Shown: positions 52,229-61,056, counted from the first letter of the stretch. The stretch is 64,000 nucleotides of DNA from Palsa-1150 sp036490515 (GCA_036490515.1 DASXDU010000047.1:186001-250000), one strand, 5' to 3'. Program-made: numbers and translations. The notes: generated by a model not told the origin, from the letters alone.

Positions 52229-52834
52229 CTACTTGGTCGGCTTGGGGGCCCCACTCGTCTGCGCCGTCACCGGCGGCCGCGGCACGCGGAAAACCGGTAG
52301 AGTAATCGGAGGAATGCCCAGGCGTCCGGTCACGTCCTGAACGATCTCCCGCAGATAGGGCCACGCATTGTACGTCCCATTGACCTCGGCAAAGCAGTCA
52401 AAGAGTGTGTCGCGCAACTCCTCCGGAGGCGGTGGAACCTTCAGATCGTATCCAAGCGAGTAGTCCACCTCGATCCTGAGCAATTCCGTGGAGGAGGCGG
52501 CCTTCGCGCGTTTCGCCACAGCGGGCTCCTGCCGCACCACCCGAACGTTGACGCCCACGACAACACGAATGCGCCCCGCCTTCTCGTCGAACACATAGCT
52601 GTAGGAGCGGGGATCGATTTCAAGGGTGCAATCGTTGCTCAGGATGCTGTCGACGCTCGCACTTGGCTCGACGACGAGTCGGTGCAGGGACACATCGGTT
52701 AGCTCCACGACCCGAGCAACCGTCGCGGCCGCCCCGACGCGATCGACTTCCTTCTGACCCTGGCTTTCGACTGCAGTGGTGGCCTCCTTGGCGGCGGCGG
52801 GCATGGCGTGTTTCCCCTTGGTCGGCTTTGTCAT
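52229..52834 (-). CDS. SecB-like chaperone of a tripartite toxin-antitoxin-chaperone system
   Basis: 201 aa from ATG 52834, overlapping the antitoxin stop (ATGA). The core (LTDVSLHRLVVEPS, IRVVVGVNVRVV, LLRIEVDYSLGYDLK) is followed by FAEVNGTYNAWPYLREIVQD and RLGIPPITLPVFRVPRPP, the recognisable C-terminal pattern of SecB-family proteins. In tripartite systems the chaperone protects the antitoxin from proteolysis. The order HigB-HigA-SecB matches the known layout in Mycobacterium tuberculosis. Export function is less likely here because of its place. Confidence 0.85.
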   Translation of the reverse strand: MTKPTKGKHAMPAAAKEATTAVESQGQKEVDRVGAAATVARVVELTDVSLHRLVVEPSASVDSILSNDCTLEIDPRSYSYVFDEKAGRIRVVVGVNVRVVRQEPAVAKRAKAASSTELLRIEVDYSLGYDLKVPPPPEELRDTLFDCFAEVNGTYNAWPYLREIVQDVTGRLGIPPITLPVFRVPRPPVTAQTSGAPKPTK

Positions 52835-53403
52835 TCTTCGTGAGCTGGAAGTGGAGCGTACGGCTCCAGATCGGTGAACTCGTTCGCCCCGTCCTGGGAC
52901 CACAGATGCGTTGGTGCGGGTAGCAGCGCCTTGATGGTCGGTACGGCCGACGGCCTCCGTCCCCGCCGCGGCGAGGACGAAGGCACGGTCCATTGTCGAA
53001 GCACTTGAACCTCCCGTGAGCAAGTCGCGTAGACCATGGTCTGCTTCGAGACCACCCTGATCGCGCTCCAATCAGGGCCGGACTCCGAATAGATCGGACC
53101 ACCCTCCGCAACACGCTGATGCAGCTTGATGTGGAGCTCGTGGCCACAGGCCCCCGCCAGCTCCGCCATCGTCTTGATCGTGAGATTCTGTCCGTCCCGC
53201 ATCACCTGCGTTACATAAGCACGAGTCTTCCCAAGGTTACGTGCAAGTTGGGCACGCGACATCCCGTTCGCGGCCAGCGCGTGAGCAAGTTGCTGACCGA
53301 ACTCGAGCGTGGCTCGCTCCTTGTCGAACGCGAGCCGCACCCCGGGCTGGGTGAGCTGCTGCGTCACCCAACTCCCCCCCTGAGGCTGGTCTGCTCGCTT
53401 CAT
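52831..53403 (-). CDS. higA: HigA-type XRE antitoxin with extended C-terminal tail
   Basis: 190 aa; ATG 53403 overlaps the toxin stop (ATGA). The helix-turn-helix is at about residues 36-75 (HALAANGMSRAQLARNLGKT, YVTQVMRDGQNLTIKTMAEL). Unlike short HigA proteins it has a tail of about 90 residues that ends ANEFTDLEPYAPLPAHEE. In SecB-linked systems such a C-terminal extension is the chaperone-addiction segment. The tail here has aromatic and acidic residues suited to that, which is an inference. It should repress the operon through the palindrome at 53900. Confidence 0.86.
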   Translation of the reverse strand: MKRADQPQGGSWVTQQLTQPGVRLAFDKERATLEFGQQLAHALAANGMSRAQLARNLGKTRAYVTQVMRDGQNLTIKTMAELAGACGHELHIKLHQRVAEGGPIYSESGPDWSAIRVVSKQTMVYATCSREVQVLRQWTVPSSSPRRGRRPSAVPTIKALLPAPTHLWSQDGANEFTDLEPYAPLPAHEE

Positions 53404-53888
53404 CGGGCCTTCCTCCCGCCGGACGTCCTTACGAGCGCGTTTCGTGCGCGCGCAAAGGCGGCTGGCTTTCTGGTTGCGTATTCATCTCGTGTGCGCTTGG
53501 CGCGCGCTATTTCGGTTTCGCTTAGCTGGTCCTCCTTTTTTCCGCCGAACCCATGCGAAAGCATGAGCGCGCCGGGAGATCCTTCCGTGAAATACAGGAC
53601 GCGCGTTTGACTTTGGTTGTCCTTGAATTCGCCCAGGCCACGGCAGTCTTTGTGATTCTTCGAAGCGAGCGTGTGGCCGAACTTTCCTCCGACCTGCCCG
53701 TTCTCGCACATGTCCTTGAAGTGGAGGACGTACCGCGCGCGGACTTCCTCGGGCAGGGAACCAAGGAACTGGAGCGCAGGCGCTTGGCCGTCGACTCCGC
53801 GATACGCGTAGATCGTCCGGCAGCGGCCCTTGTGCACCAGCACCGCGAGTTCAGCGGGAGGATCCGCGACAGGTTGAGGCTGCCCCAC
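53400..53888 (-). CDS. higB: HigB/RelE-type toxin
   Basis: 162 aa from GTG 53888 (a later start is possible). The core (YAYRGVDGQAPALQFLGSLPEEVRARYVLHFKDM, GKFGHTLASKNHKDCRGLGEFKDNQSQTRVLYF) has the RelE/Gp49 fold and ends with ALMLSHGFGGKKEDQLSETEIARAKRTRDEY. HigB toxins cut mRNA on the ribosome. It precedes the antitoxin gene, which is the usual HigBA order. Confidence 0.88.
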   Translation of the reverse strand: MGQPQPVADPPAELAVLVHKGRCRTIYAYRGVDGQAPALQFLGSLPEEVRARYVLHFKDMCENGQVGGKFGHTLASKNHKDCRGLGEFKDNQSQTRVLYFTEGSPGALMLSHGFGGKKEDQLSETEIARAKRTRDEYATRKPAAFARARNALVRTSGGRKAR

Positions 53889-53899
53889 AGAGTCATATT

Positions 53900-53917
53900 G
53901 TTAACACAAATATTAAC
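53900..53917 (-). promoter_or_regulatory. Palindromic operator of the HigB-HigA-SecB operon
   Basis: GTTAATATTTGTGTTAAC read on the coding strand has GTTAA/TTAAC arms with an AT-rich centre and stands 12 bp before the toxin's GTG. In this GC-rich window an AT-rich palindrome is exceptional. It probably overlaps the -10 region and would be bound by the HigA dimer. Confidence 0.7.
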
Positions 53918-54114
53918 GACGAAGCAACCAGGAACGCAAGCTGAACGGGCGATGACGCATGGCGGCGAGCGGGGCCCGTGGCGAGCTCTGCAAGTTGCCG
54001 CCGCGTCGGCTGCAACCCCTGCCCTGGGCACGTGGAAACGCACCAAACGCGGCCGGTTCGTGGCGACGCGTCGCGGCACGCGAGGCGGGGGGGGGTGCGT
54101 TGCGTGCGAGGGCG

Positions 54115-54477
54115 TTAGCTGCTGTGTCCCCGGAACGGAAGGACGAGCGTCGGGTCGGGCTTCTTTGCGTTCCGCAGGGCGACGATCTTTACGAAGGCCC
54201 CCTCGGTCTCGGGCGCCAGGACGTCGAAGCCCAGCTTGCCGAGTCGCGAGCAGAATTTGCCGACGTCCTCGAAGTGGCTCGCGGGCTCCCAGACGTGGAG
54301 CCGTCCGTCTAGGTGCAGACAGCGGCGGGCCTCGCGAATGTAGTCCGTGAAGTTCGCTCCCGTCAGGGACAGGCAGAAGATCGCGACGTCGAGTACGCCA
54401 CTTTCGATGGGGACGTGCGCGACGTCACAGGCGACGACCTCATCCCGCACCTGCGACCGCGCCGACCGAGGAGAGGG
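54115..54477 (-). pseudogene. C-terminal fragment of an Rrp8-like methyltransferase
   Basis: The reading frame is bounded upstream by a stop at 54478-54480. From GTG 54450 it reads VRDEVVACDVAHVPIES and GVLDVAIFCLSLTGANFTDYI, then REARRCLHLDGRLHVWEPAS. These match the second half of Rrp8-type SAM methyltransferases (motifs IV-VI). The SAM-binding GxGxG motif and the N-terminal half are missing. It is probably a non-functional remnant. Confidence 0.65.
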
Positions 54478-54652
54478 CGATCACCGCGCAAAGCAGCTTC
54501 CTTCGCGAATCGTACCTATCGTAGGCCGCATCCACGGGCCAAACGGTAGCACTCGCCTCGCACGTCGCCCGTACCGCGCGCGGTAGTCAGCCCGTGACAC
54601 CGTCGGGCCGGCGCGACACGGCTGGGGCTGCCCGACCGCCTCGCGGGCCAGG

Positions 54653-54946
54653 ACCGACCTCCGACCTGTCGAGAAGCCTCGCCCCCCTACCGAAAAGTAT
54701 CGACCTCCCAACCAGAAGTATCGAGCTCGAGACAAAAAGTGTCCCGCTCGAACCAGAAAGGCTCGACGGCGCAGCGAGAAGTATCGCCGGCGAGACAAGA
54801 AGTCTCGAGCTCCCACGAAAAAGGCTCGACCGCGCGACAAATAGGATCGAGCTCGCAACAAGAAGGCTCGCCGGCCCGACAAAAAGGATCGAGCTCCACA
54901 CAAAAAGTGTCGCCCTCGACTCTTTTTCTCTCGAGCTCGATCCTTT
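54653..54946. repeat. Degenerate 21-bp tandem repeat array 2, about 13-14 units
   Basis: From 54674 each unit of exactly 21 bases begins AAG, with the core TCGAGCTCGAGACAAA or a close variant (for example AAGTATCGAGCTCGAGAC at 54716). Thirteen units in phase run to 54946, and one weaker unit lies before 54674. One unit begins TAG instead of AAG, so that frame is closed. No spacers. It sits just downstream of the winged-helix gene (stop at 55013). Confidence 0.88.
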
Positions 54947-55012
54947 TCTTCAGAAACGAGGCTCGCGGCCCCCGCCGCTCCCCGTCCCCACTCCCCTCGC
55001 CGGCTCCCCGCG

Positions 55013-57277
55013 TCACGTCACCACGGCCCTCACCGTCAGCCTCCAACCTTTTCGGCCCACGGCGCGCACGAGGCCCTCCTCCTTCACGTCCCGGGGGACC
55101 TCGCTTCCTGCGTCGGCGAAGCTGCTCTCGAGCCATCCGCGCATCTTGAAGGCAGTGTACCGGGTGGCTCCGGGCGTCTCGCGCGCGCCGCTGATCGCCT
55201 TGTCGGTCTCGCGCGTGGGCACCATGTCGGCGACGGCGTTCCTCTCGGCGAGGACGCGGAGCAGCTTGTAGCCGTTCTCGCTGAGCCTCACGAGCGGCAC
55301 GCCATCGAGCAGCACGCGCTGGCGCTTCGTGTCCACGACGAGCCGCGCGTCGCCCGGCGCGAGCCGCTCCGGCTCCACCTTGTCCTCGATCCCCAGCGCG
55401 CGCACCGCATCGGCCACCTTGCCGCGCCAGCTCTCGGCCCCGAGCTGCTCCTTCACGGTGAGCTCGATCTCCACGAAGTCGCGCCCGAGCCTCCTCCCCT
55501 TGGGCACGAGCACCACGGCTCTCCCGAAGCCCGCGGCGCGCGTGATCGCGCGCCCGAGCGCGGCGCGGTCCTTGTCGTCGGTGGCGGCGCGCACGACGTA
55601 GACGAAGCGCACGACGCCGCCCTCGACGGGCATCTCGCCGATCCAGAGGACGCCGCGCGGGAGCCTGGGGCGCTCGCCGCGCCGGAGGCCCATCTCGCGG
55701 CGCGCCTTGCGGAGGAGCGCGCCGAGGCTGAGGCGCTGCATCACCATCTGCTTCTGCGGGACGGTCGCGGCGGGGAGCGCGGGATCGTCGGGGACGACGT
55801 AGTAGTCGGTCCGCTCGACGAGGTACTCGGTGACGTCGTGGATGGCGCGCACGAAGTTCCGGACGTGCTCGGGCAGATCGGGATCGACGACGGCGGTGCG
55901 GCCCTCCACGTACGCCGCGGCGGGCTTGAAGAGCGGGAACGCGACGGCGGCGCGGCCGAAGCGGCGGAAGGCCGGGGCGGCGGCGCGGCGCGTGGCCGAG
56001 GCCTCGACCTCCTCGAGGAGGCCCGCCTGGCACATGGCCGTCCAGCCGGCGTCGCCGACGAGCTCCTGCCATCGCCACTCGGGCTGCAGGAGGGGTCGCA
56101 TCGTCGTGACGTCGTCGGCGAGCGTGCCCGGCGAGAGGAGGCCGAGACGCACGATGGCCTCGCGCGCGACGCGCGGGCCACGGGCTCCGCTGCCGGCGAC
56201 GCCGCCCCAGCCCACGTCGACGCGATGCGGAGGCTGGAGGACGCAGTCGACGGCGCCGGCCTCGCCCGCGACGTGCACGCGTACGATGGCGCGCGTGAGG
56301 TGGCCGCCGTCGCGCAGGTGCGGGGCGATGCGCGCGAGCGCGTCGGGGCCGTGGGTCTCGATGCGGTGGCCGTCGCCCGCCTCGAGCCGGCACGCGAGGA
56401 CGCGCACGCGCGGGACGTCGGAGACGAGCTTGCGGCGTTCGGTCGCAGCGGCGAGGCCCGCGGAGCCGAGCTCCTGGAGGGGCTTGAGGGTCACGGACGG
56501 CGTGTCGAGGAAGAAGGCCGCGTCGTCGTAGAGCGCGGCGCCCCACGCGGCGGCGTACGCCTCGAGCCACTGCGGCCGCGACGCGGTGACGGCGAGGCGA
56601 CCCTCGGAGACGCGGAAGCGGAAGGCGTCGGCGCGCGGCGGCGTGCCCGGAGCCTCGTGCAGGACGACCGCGTGGACGTCGCCCGTCGCCTCCTCCTCGT
56701 ACACCCACGCGTCGGCGGTCGGGCCTCCGCGCCGCGCCGGCCCCGCGCCCGGTCCGCGCACGTCGCGGAGCGCCGCTGCGAGCGCGTCGAGCCTCCCCGG
56801 CCGCGCGCTTCGCGACCGCGATGTGGCCGGTGGCGCCTCCGCAATGCGGCGCGCCCCCTTGCTGCGAAGCTCGTAGGTGGGCCGCTCGATCGGCAAGCGC
56901 GAGAGGCGCAGGTGCGCGCGCTGGAGGACCCCGTGCTCCTCGATGGAGCGGGCGAGCAGGTCCGCCGCGAGATCCGCCGGGCTCTCGTCGCTCCAGCCGG
57001 CGTGGTCGCGGCCCCGATCGCGCGCGGCCTCGACGAGCGCGTCGCGGCCGGCGGGCGTGGCGAGGCGCGCGAGCATCTCGAGCAGGTCCGCGAGGTGCGG
57101 GTGCACCTGCCGCGCCCAGAGCGCGCGCGCCGTCGCGCGGCGATCCGGCTTCACGAGCGGCGCGAGCTCGGGCGAGTACCCCGCGACGACGAGCACCCGC
57201 AGCCTCTCCGGATCCACCGCGACCGCCACCTCCGGCGACAGCAGCGTGAGGCGGGTGACGGGCGGCGGAGGGGTCAT
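55013..57277 (-). CDS. Large protein with C-terminal OmpR/PhoB-type winged helix
   Basis: 754 aa from ATG 57277. About 620 residues of unrecognised, mixed sequence (LTLLSPEVAVAVDPERLRVLVV at the start; a helical segment DLLEMLARLATPAGRDALVEAA) are followed by a winged-helix region, VDTKRQRVLLDGVPLVRLSENGYKLL through YTAFKMRGWLESSF to EEGLVRAVGRKGWRLT. The last part has the layout of an OmpR/PhoB effector domain (LT.NE..LL...V..GYR). No receiver domain or phospho-Asp is seen. It could be a one-component regulator with a novel sensing part. Confidence 0.7.
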   Translation of the reverse strand: MTPPPPVTRLTLLSPEVAVAVDPERLRVLVVAGYSPELAPLVKPDRRATARALWARQVHPHLADLLEMLARLATPAGRDALVEAARDRGRDHAGWSDESPADLAADLLARSIEEHGVLQRAHLRLSRLPIERPTYELRSKGARRIAEAPPATSRSRSARPGRLDALAAALRDVRGPGAGPARRGGPTADAWVYEEEATGDVHAVVLHEAPGTPPRADAFRFRVSEGRLAVTASRPQWLEAYAAAWGAALYDDAAFFLDTPSVTLKPLQELGSAGLAAATERRKLVSDVPRVRVLACRLEAGDGHRIETHGPDALARIAPHLRDGGHLTRAIVRVHVAGEAGAVDCVLQPPHRVDVGWGGVAGSGARGPRVAREAIVRLGLLSPGTLADDVTTMRPLLQPEWRWQELVGDAGWTAMCQAGLLEEVEASATRRAAAPAFRRFGRAAVAFPLFKPAAAYVEGRTAVVDPDLPEHVRNFVRAIHDVTEYLVERTDYYVVPDDPALPAATVPQKQMVMQRLSLGALLRKARREMGLRRGERPRLPRGVLWIGEMPVEGGVVRFVYVVRAATDDKDRAALGRAITRAAGFGRAVVLVPKGRRLGRDFVEIELTVKEQLGAESWRGKVADAVRALGIEDKVEPERLAPGDARLVVDTKRQRVLLDGVPLVRLSENGYKLLRVLAERNAVADMVPTRETDKAISGARETPGATRYTAFKMRGWLESSFADAGSEVPRDVKEEGLVRAVGRKGWRLTVRAVVT

Positions 57278-57376
57278 CGGGCGATCAGAGTCGACCACGC
57301 GCGCCGGCGAGAGCAAGACTGGATGCGACGACGGCTCGGACTGGCAGACGCCGCGAGAAGGACTAGCTTTCGAGCA

Positions 57377-57940
57377 GTGACCGCGAATCCCGTGCGCTGG
57401 TCGAGCAACTTCGCCGAGTACCTACACTTCGAGCGGGAGGCCGCCGAGAGGCATGAGCTCATCGACGGGGAGATCGTCGCGATGGCCGGCGCGACGCGGC
57501 GGCACAACGTGCTGTGCGGGCGGCTGCACGACGCGATCCGCGCGCCTCTGGGCGAGGGACCTTGCATCCTGGAGCGCTCGGACCAGCGACTCGGCGTGGA
57601 TGCGACTGGCAAGGGTTGGGTCGGCTACTACCCGGACCTCGCCGTCTACTGCACCGATGAGGTTCACCCGCTCGATCCGGACACCCGCGTCGAGCCTCGC
57701 TTGCTCGTCGAGGTGACGAGCAAGAGCACGGAGAAGAAGGACCGGGGCGTAAAGCTCGAGGACTACCTCCAGATCGGTGGCCTCGAGGAGTACCTGGTCG
57801 TTTCTCACGAGCGGCGAGAGCTCGAACTGTGGACTCGGACGGCCGGGAGCTGGATCAAGCGGGTCGTCGTCGACGGGACCCTTCGGTTGAAGAGCGGCGC
57901 CGTCATCGACGTCGAGCGGCTGTACGAGAGCTTGCCCTGA
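57377..57940 (+). CDS. Uma2/DUF820-family PD-(D/E)XK-like protein
   Basis: 187 aa from GTG 57377. The family motifs are present: HELIDGEIVAMAGATRRHNVLCGRL, VGYYPDLAVYCTD and RLLVEVTSKSTEKKDRGVKLEDYLQI, which give the acidic-EVxSxST-K catalytic layout, then LEEYLVVS. Uma2 proteins are very common in some phyla and are predicted endonucleases of unknown role. It is divergent from the winged-helix gene. Confidence 0.9.
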   Translation: MTANPVRWSSNFAEYLHFEREAAERHELIDGEIVAMAGATRRHNVLCGRLHDAIRAPLGEGPCILERSDQRLGVDATGKGWVGYYPDLAVYCTDEVHPLDPDTRVEPRLLVEVTSKSTEKKDRGVKLEDYLQIGGLEEYLVVSHERRELELWTRTAGSWIKRVVVDGTLRLKSGAVIDVERLYESLP

Positions 57941-57963
57941 CCTGAGCGCGGGGCCCGGTGAGT

Positions 57964-58197
57964 TCAGCCCGGGCAGCCCGGGCCCGTGCAGGTGCAGGTG
58001 CAGATGGCCGGCTCCGCAGGTGCAGTTCGCCCCTGCAATCGCATCGGGTCAGCGTATCCCCCTTCGCACTGGCGCCGCTGTCCCGTGGGGTGCGAACGGC
58101 CGGCGACGGGGCGCGCGGGATCGTGGGGAGGCTCGCCCGGTGCGAAGGCACGGCCATTGCCACGATCGAAGGGATGCCCTTCCTCGTTGCAACACAT
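57964..58197 (-). CDS. Candidate small peptide ending in Cys-Thr repeats
   Basis: A minus-strand frame of 77 codons (ATG 58197) ends RLQGRTAPAEPAICTCTCTG and PGCPG. The alternating Cys-Thr tail is striking and could suit a modified peptide, but the N-terminal part is low-quality, overlaps the next gene's start, and the Cys-Thr comes from a simple GTGCAG run. No modifying enzyme gene is near. Weak support. Confidence 0.2.
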   Translation of the reverse strand: MCCNEEGHPFDRGNGRAFAPGEPPHDPARPVAGRSHPTGQRRQCEGGYADPMRLQGRTAPAEPAICTCTCTGPGCPG

Positions 58198-58956
58198 CGC
58201 GCTTCGACCGCGCGCCGGACTCGCGGCGTGCGTCCCTTGCTTCGCACGTGCCTCGCGGCGGGTGTCCTCCCTGCCGCCCCGGCCCTGCTCGCCGGATGTT
58301 CGACCGACGTGTACCTGCCGCCGGCGCGCCTGTTCCCTCTCGAGTCGGCCGCGACGCTGCCGCGCGGCGACACGGGCGTGCAGGTCGAGGGCGGCGTTCA
58401 CGGTGCCGGCTTCGGCGTGTCGGCGACGTCGGGAACGGTCCGCGTGCGGCACGGAATCGACGACGCGACCGACGCGTCGATGGAGGCGTCCGTGCTCCAC
58501 ATCGAGGGCGCCGGCCCGGGCGACAGCTACCCGAACGCCTTCACCACGCGCATCGGGGTCAAGCACCGGGTCACGCCGTGGCTGTCCGTCACGGCGGGCG
58601 TCGGTGGCGGCGCCTCCGCAGGCGGCGGGTTCGTCAGCCCCGACCTCGGGGTCATCGTCGCCTACGAGAACCGGTACTTCGTGCCGTTCCTCGAGGCGCG
58701 CGGGGGGTTCTCCGAGCCCTTCGACGCGCAGCCCGTCGTCGTCGGAACGCAGCCCGGCGTCGCCCCGCCGTTCACCTGGATCGCCGGCGGCGTCGCCGGG
58801 TTCCGCGTGCCCCTCCGCTGGTGCGACGGCGAAGGCCAGTGCGACAAACCGACGTCGCTGCTCGGCGGGCTCGGGGTGACCGACTTCGACTACCCGGGAC
58901 CGGACTCGCCCCAGCTCGTCTTCAGCCTCGGCGGCGCCGTGGAGTTCACGTTCTAG
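58174..58956 (+). CDS. Lipoprotein with a beta-rich body, possibly outer-membrane barrel-like
   Basis: 260 aa from ATG 58174. An Arg-rich start and a hydrophobic stretch end in a lipobox (LLAGC). The mature part is Gly-rich and alternates polar and hydrophobic residues (GVQVEGGVHGAGFGVSATSGTVRVRHG, SVTAGVGGGASAGGGF), ending VFSLGGAVEFTF, an aromatic finish typical of barrels. A shorter start is possible. Function unknown. Confidence 0.72.
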   Translation: MPFLVATHRASTARRTRGVRPLLRTCLAAGVLPAAPALLAGCSTDVYLPPARLFPLESAATLPRGDTGVQVEGGVHGAGFGVSATSGTVRVRHGIDDATDASMEASVLHIEGAGPGDSYPNAFTTRIGVKHRVTPWLSVTAGVGGGASAGGGFVSPDLGVIVAYENRYFVPFLEARGGFSEPFDAQPVVVGTQPGVAPPFTWIAGGVAGFRVPLRWCDGEGQCDKPTSLLGGLGVTDFDYPGPDSPQLVFSLGGAVEFTF

Positions 58957-59007
58957 GCAATCTCCGGATGACCGTCGCTGATCGAGGGCGCGTGGTACCT
59001 TCGAGGC

Positions 59008-60528
59008 ATGCGCCTGAGGCGGGGCCGGGCTCTCGTTTCGTCGGTCATCGTGGCGACGGTGTGCGGAGCGGCGGGTTGCACCTCGCTGCTCGGAGACTTC
59101 TCCCGGACGACGGGTGAGGAAAGCGATTCGGGAGACGACACGACGAACGCCGGGCACGATGCCGGAGACGGCGCGACGACGAAGACGGACGGACAGGCCG
59201 TGGCGGAGGCGTCGGATGCCGGGAGGGACGGCGACGCGGCCGCGACCGACGCGGACGCTGCGGCCGACGCGCTGGGGCCGCCGATGCTCACCTGCAACGG
59301 CTTCGGCCTCACGAACGACCTGGTGATCGTGAGCCTCGAACCGGGGAGCGCCTCCACGTTCAACAGCCCCCTCTACGTCTTCCACACCTCCGCGGGCATC
59401 ACCCAGGTCCTCGCGAGCCAGAACGGCGGGAGTGGCTACACGATCTACGCGTTCCAGGGGAACGACAGCCCGCCGAGCGTCGACTCGACGTCCATCGCCC
59501 CCACGGAGCCGAACAACCTGCTCGGAGCCACGCAGGTGAGCGGCGGCGTCCTCGCCTGGTCGCTCGAGGGGATCGGCACGGCGCCGGGAATGAGCGCGAA
59601 CATCACCCTCATCCCGCCCAGCTTCGTCAGCGGCAACCTCGCGCCGGAGGTGCTCATCCCGTCGTCCGGCCTGCCCAGCGAGGAATACACGGACCTCACG
59701 CTCGACGTGACGCAGGTCGCGCCCGACGACTACTTCGAGCTGCTCTCTTTCGGCAACGCGTTCGTTTCGCCCCCCACGTTCACGGTCTTCACGGGCCGGA
59801 CCACGAACGGCAACGGAGGGACGCCGGTGCCGTTCGCCCAGGGCTCCACGACCCAGCCGAGCTACTTGCCCAACCTCCTGAGCGACGGGACGAGCGCCTA
59901 CGCGTTCTCGGGGACGGACCCCACGACGGCGGGCACGACGATCCAGAGCTTCCCGCTCGTCCCCGACGGCGGGGCGAGCACGCCTCGCTCGCTCGGCAGC
60001 TCGCCGGCCGCCGGCAACGTGCTCATCGCCGCGGCCGCGCCGAGCGCCGGCAGCGCGTCCGTCTTCGACATCGCGTCCGCCGTCCTCGACCTGACCACGA
60101 CGACCGTCCAGTGGCGCGTCGGCCAGGTACCGGACGGCATGCTGGGGACGTTCACGGCGGCGAGCCTCACCGCCGCAGGGAGCCCGATCGGGGTCAACGA
60201 CATCCCGTTCAACGGCGGTTCCGAGCAATGGGTCGGCGACAACGCGCTCTTCGTCGGCAAGGGCCCCGCGAACGGCACCCCGGGCTTCAACTTCTTCTGG
60301 TTCGACGCGCAGGGCAACCAGCGGGTGGCCGCCGTCGCCAACGCGGCCGGCACGGCCTACGGCATCCTCGCGGACCACACCGGCACCCGGCAAGCGGCGA
60401 TCACCCTGAACCAGATCGTCGCCCCCGGCCTCGCCAAGTTCGACCTCGTGTGGACCGAGCAGTATCCCGACGGCGACGGCGGGGTCTACGAGGTCCTCAA
60501 GTACAACGTCCTCGTCTGCAACGACTGA
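59008..60528 (+). CDS. Lipoprotein with Asp/Ala linker, paralogue of the 28639 lipoprotein
   Basis: 506 aa. Signal with lipobox GAAGC and mature start CTSLLGDFSRTTGEE, which matches the CTTLLGDF of the Cys-rich lipoprotein at 10629. A Gly/Asp/Ala linker spans residues 40-95. The rest is beta-rich and ends KFDLVWTEQYPDG and EVLKYNVLVC, aligning with the C-terminal Cys region of the 28639 gene. No enzymatic motif. Confidence 0.85.
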   Translation: MRLRRGRALVSSVIVATVCGAAGCTSLLGDFSRTTGEESDSGDDTTNAGHDAGDGATTKTDGQAVAEASDAGRDGDAAATDADAAADALGPPMLTCNGFGLTNDLVIVSLEPGSASTFNSPLYVFHTSAGITQVLASQNGGSGYTIYAFQGNDSPPSVDSTSIAPTEPNNLLGATQVSGGVLAWSLEGIGTAPGMSANITLIPPSFVSGNLAPEVLIPSSGLPSEEYTDLTLDVTQVAPDDYFELLSFGNAFVSPPTFTVFTGRTTNGNGGTPVPFAQGSTTQPSYLPNLLSDGTSAYAFSGTDPTTAGTTIQSFPLVPDGGASTPRSLGSSPAAGNVLIAAAAPSAGSASVFDIASAVLDLTTTTVQWRVGQVPDGMLGTFTAASLTAAGSPIGVNDIPFNGGSEQWVGDNALFVGKGPANGTPGFNFFWFDAQGNQRVAAVANAAGTAYGILADHTGTRQAAITLNQIVAPGLAKFDLVWTEQYPDGDGGVYEVLKYNVLVCND

Positions 60529-60564
60529 ACGGTGCGCAGGGAGGCCGCCGCGCGCGGACTTCCG

Positions 60565-61056
60565 TCAGGGCGGCGGCTCCACGTGGAGCCGCAGGGACGT
60601 CAGCTGGTCGCCCCACCAGAGGCCCATCCGCCGGAGGAACGGTCCCGCCTCCTCGCCGTGAAGGGCGGGGTGATCGGGCCGTAGCGCGCTCCAGCCGGAG
60701 TGGGTGACGGTGACGAGCGTGCCGGACGGGCTCTCCTCGAAGAGGACCTCGACGTACGTCTTCTCGCCGGCGGCGTAGTTGGGCGAGCGCCACTCGAAGG
60801 CGAAGCGCGACGGTGGGTCCCAGGCGGTGATCGTGCCGGTCCGGTGGACCTTCGGCCCCGTGCTCGTCTCGAACGACTCGAAGAGCCGGCCGCCGACGCC
60901 GCCTTCGAAGTGCACGATGCTGTGGTGCTTGCCGGCGACGCGGAACTTGCGGCCGCGCCGCCACCACTGGTCCACGTCCTCGGTGAAGGCGCGGAACGCG
61001 ACCGCGGGCGGGACGCGAACGAGCATCGACACGCGCGCGCGATCGCCCGGGCTCAC
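60565..61056 (-). CDS. SRPBCC-domain protein (AHSA1 type)
   Basis: 163 aa from GTG 61056, overlapping the ArsR stop (GTGA). The domain is visible as VPPAVAFRAFTEDVDQWWR, FEGGVGGRLFESFET, WDPPSRFAFEWRSPNY and LVTVTHSGWSAL. These proteins bind small hydrophobic ligands and are commonly encoded beside ArsR-type regulators. It ends a three-gene VOC-ArsR-SRPBCC operon. Confidence 0.9.
   Translation of the reverse strand: MSPGDRARVSMLVRVPPAVAFRAFTEDVDQWWRRGRKFRVAGKHHSIVHFEGGVGGRLFESFETSTGPKVHRTGTITAWDPPSRFAFEWRSPNYAAGEKTYVEVLFEESPSGTLVTVTHSGWSALRPDHPALHGEEAGPFLRRMGLWWGDQLTSLRLHVEPPP

Noticed and set aside
54687..56708. 673-codon minus-strand frame across array 2 and the winged-helix gene
   Set aside because: It is out of frame with the winged-helix protein and Arg-rich for most of its length; only the repeat part is regular.
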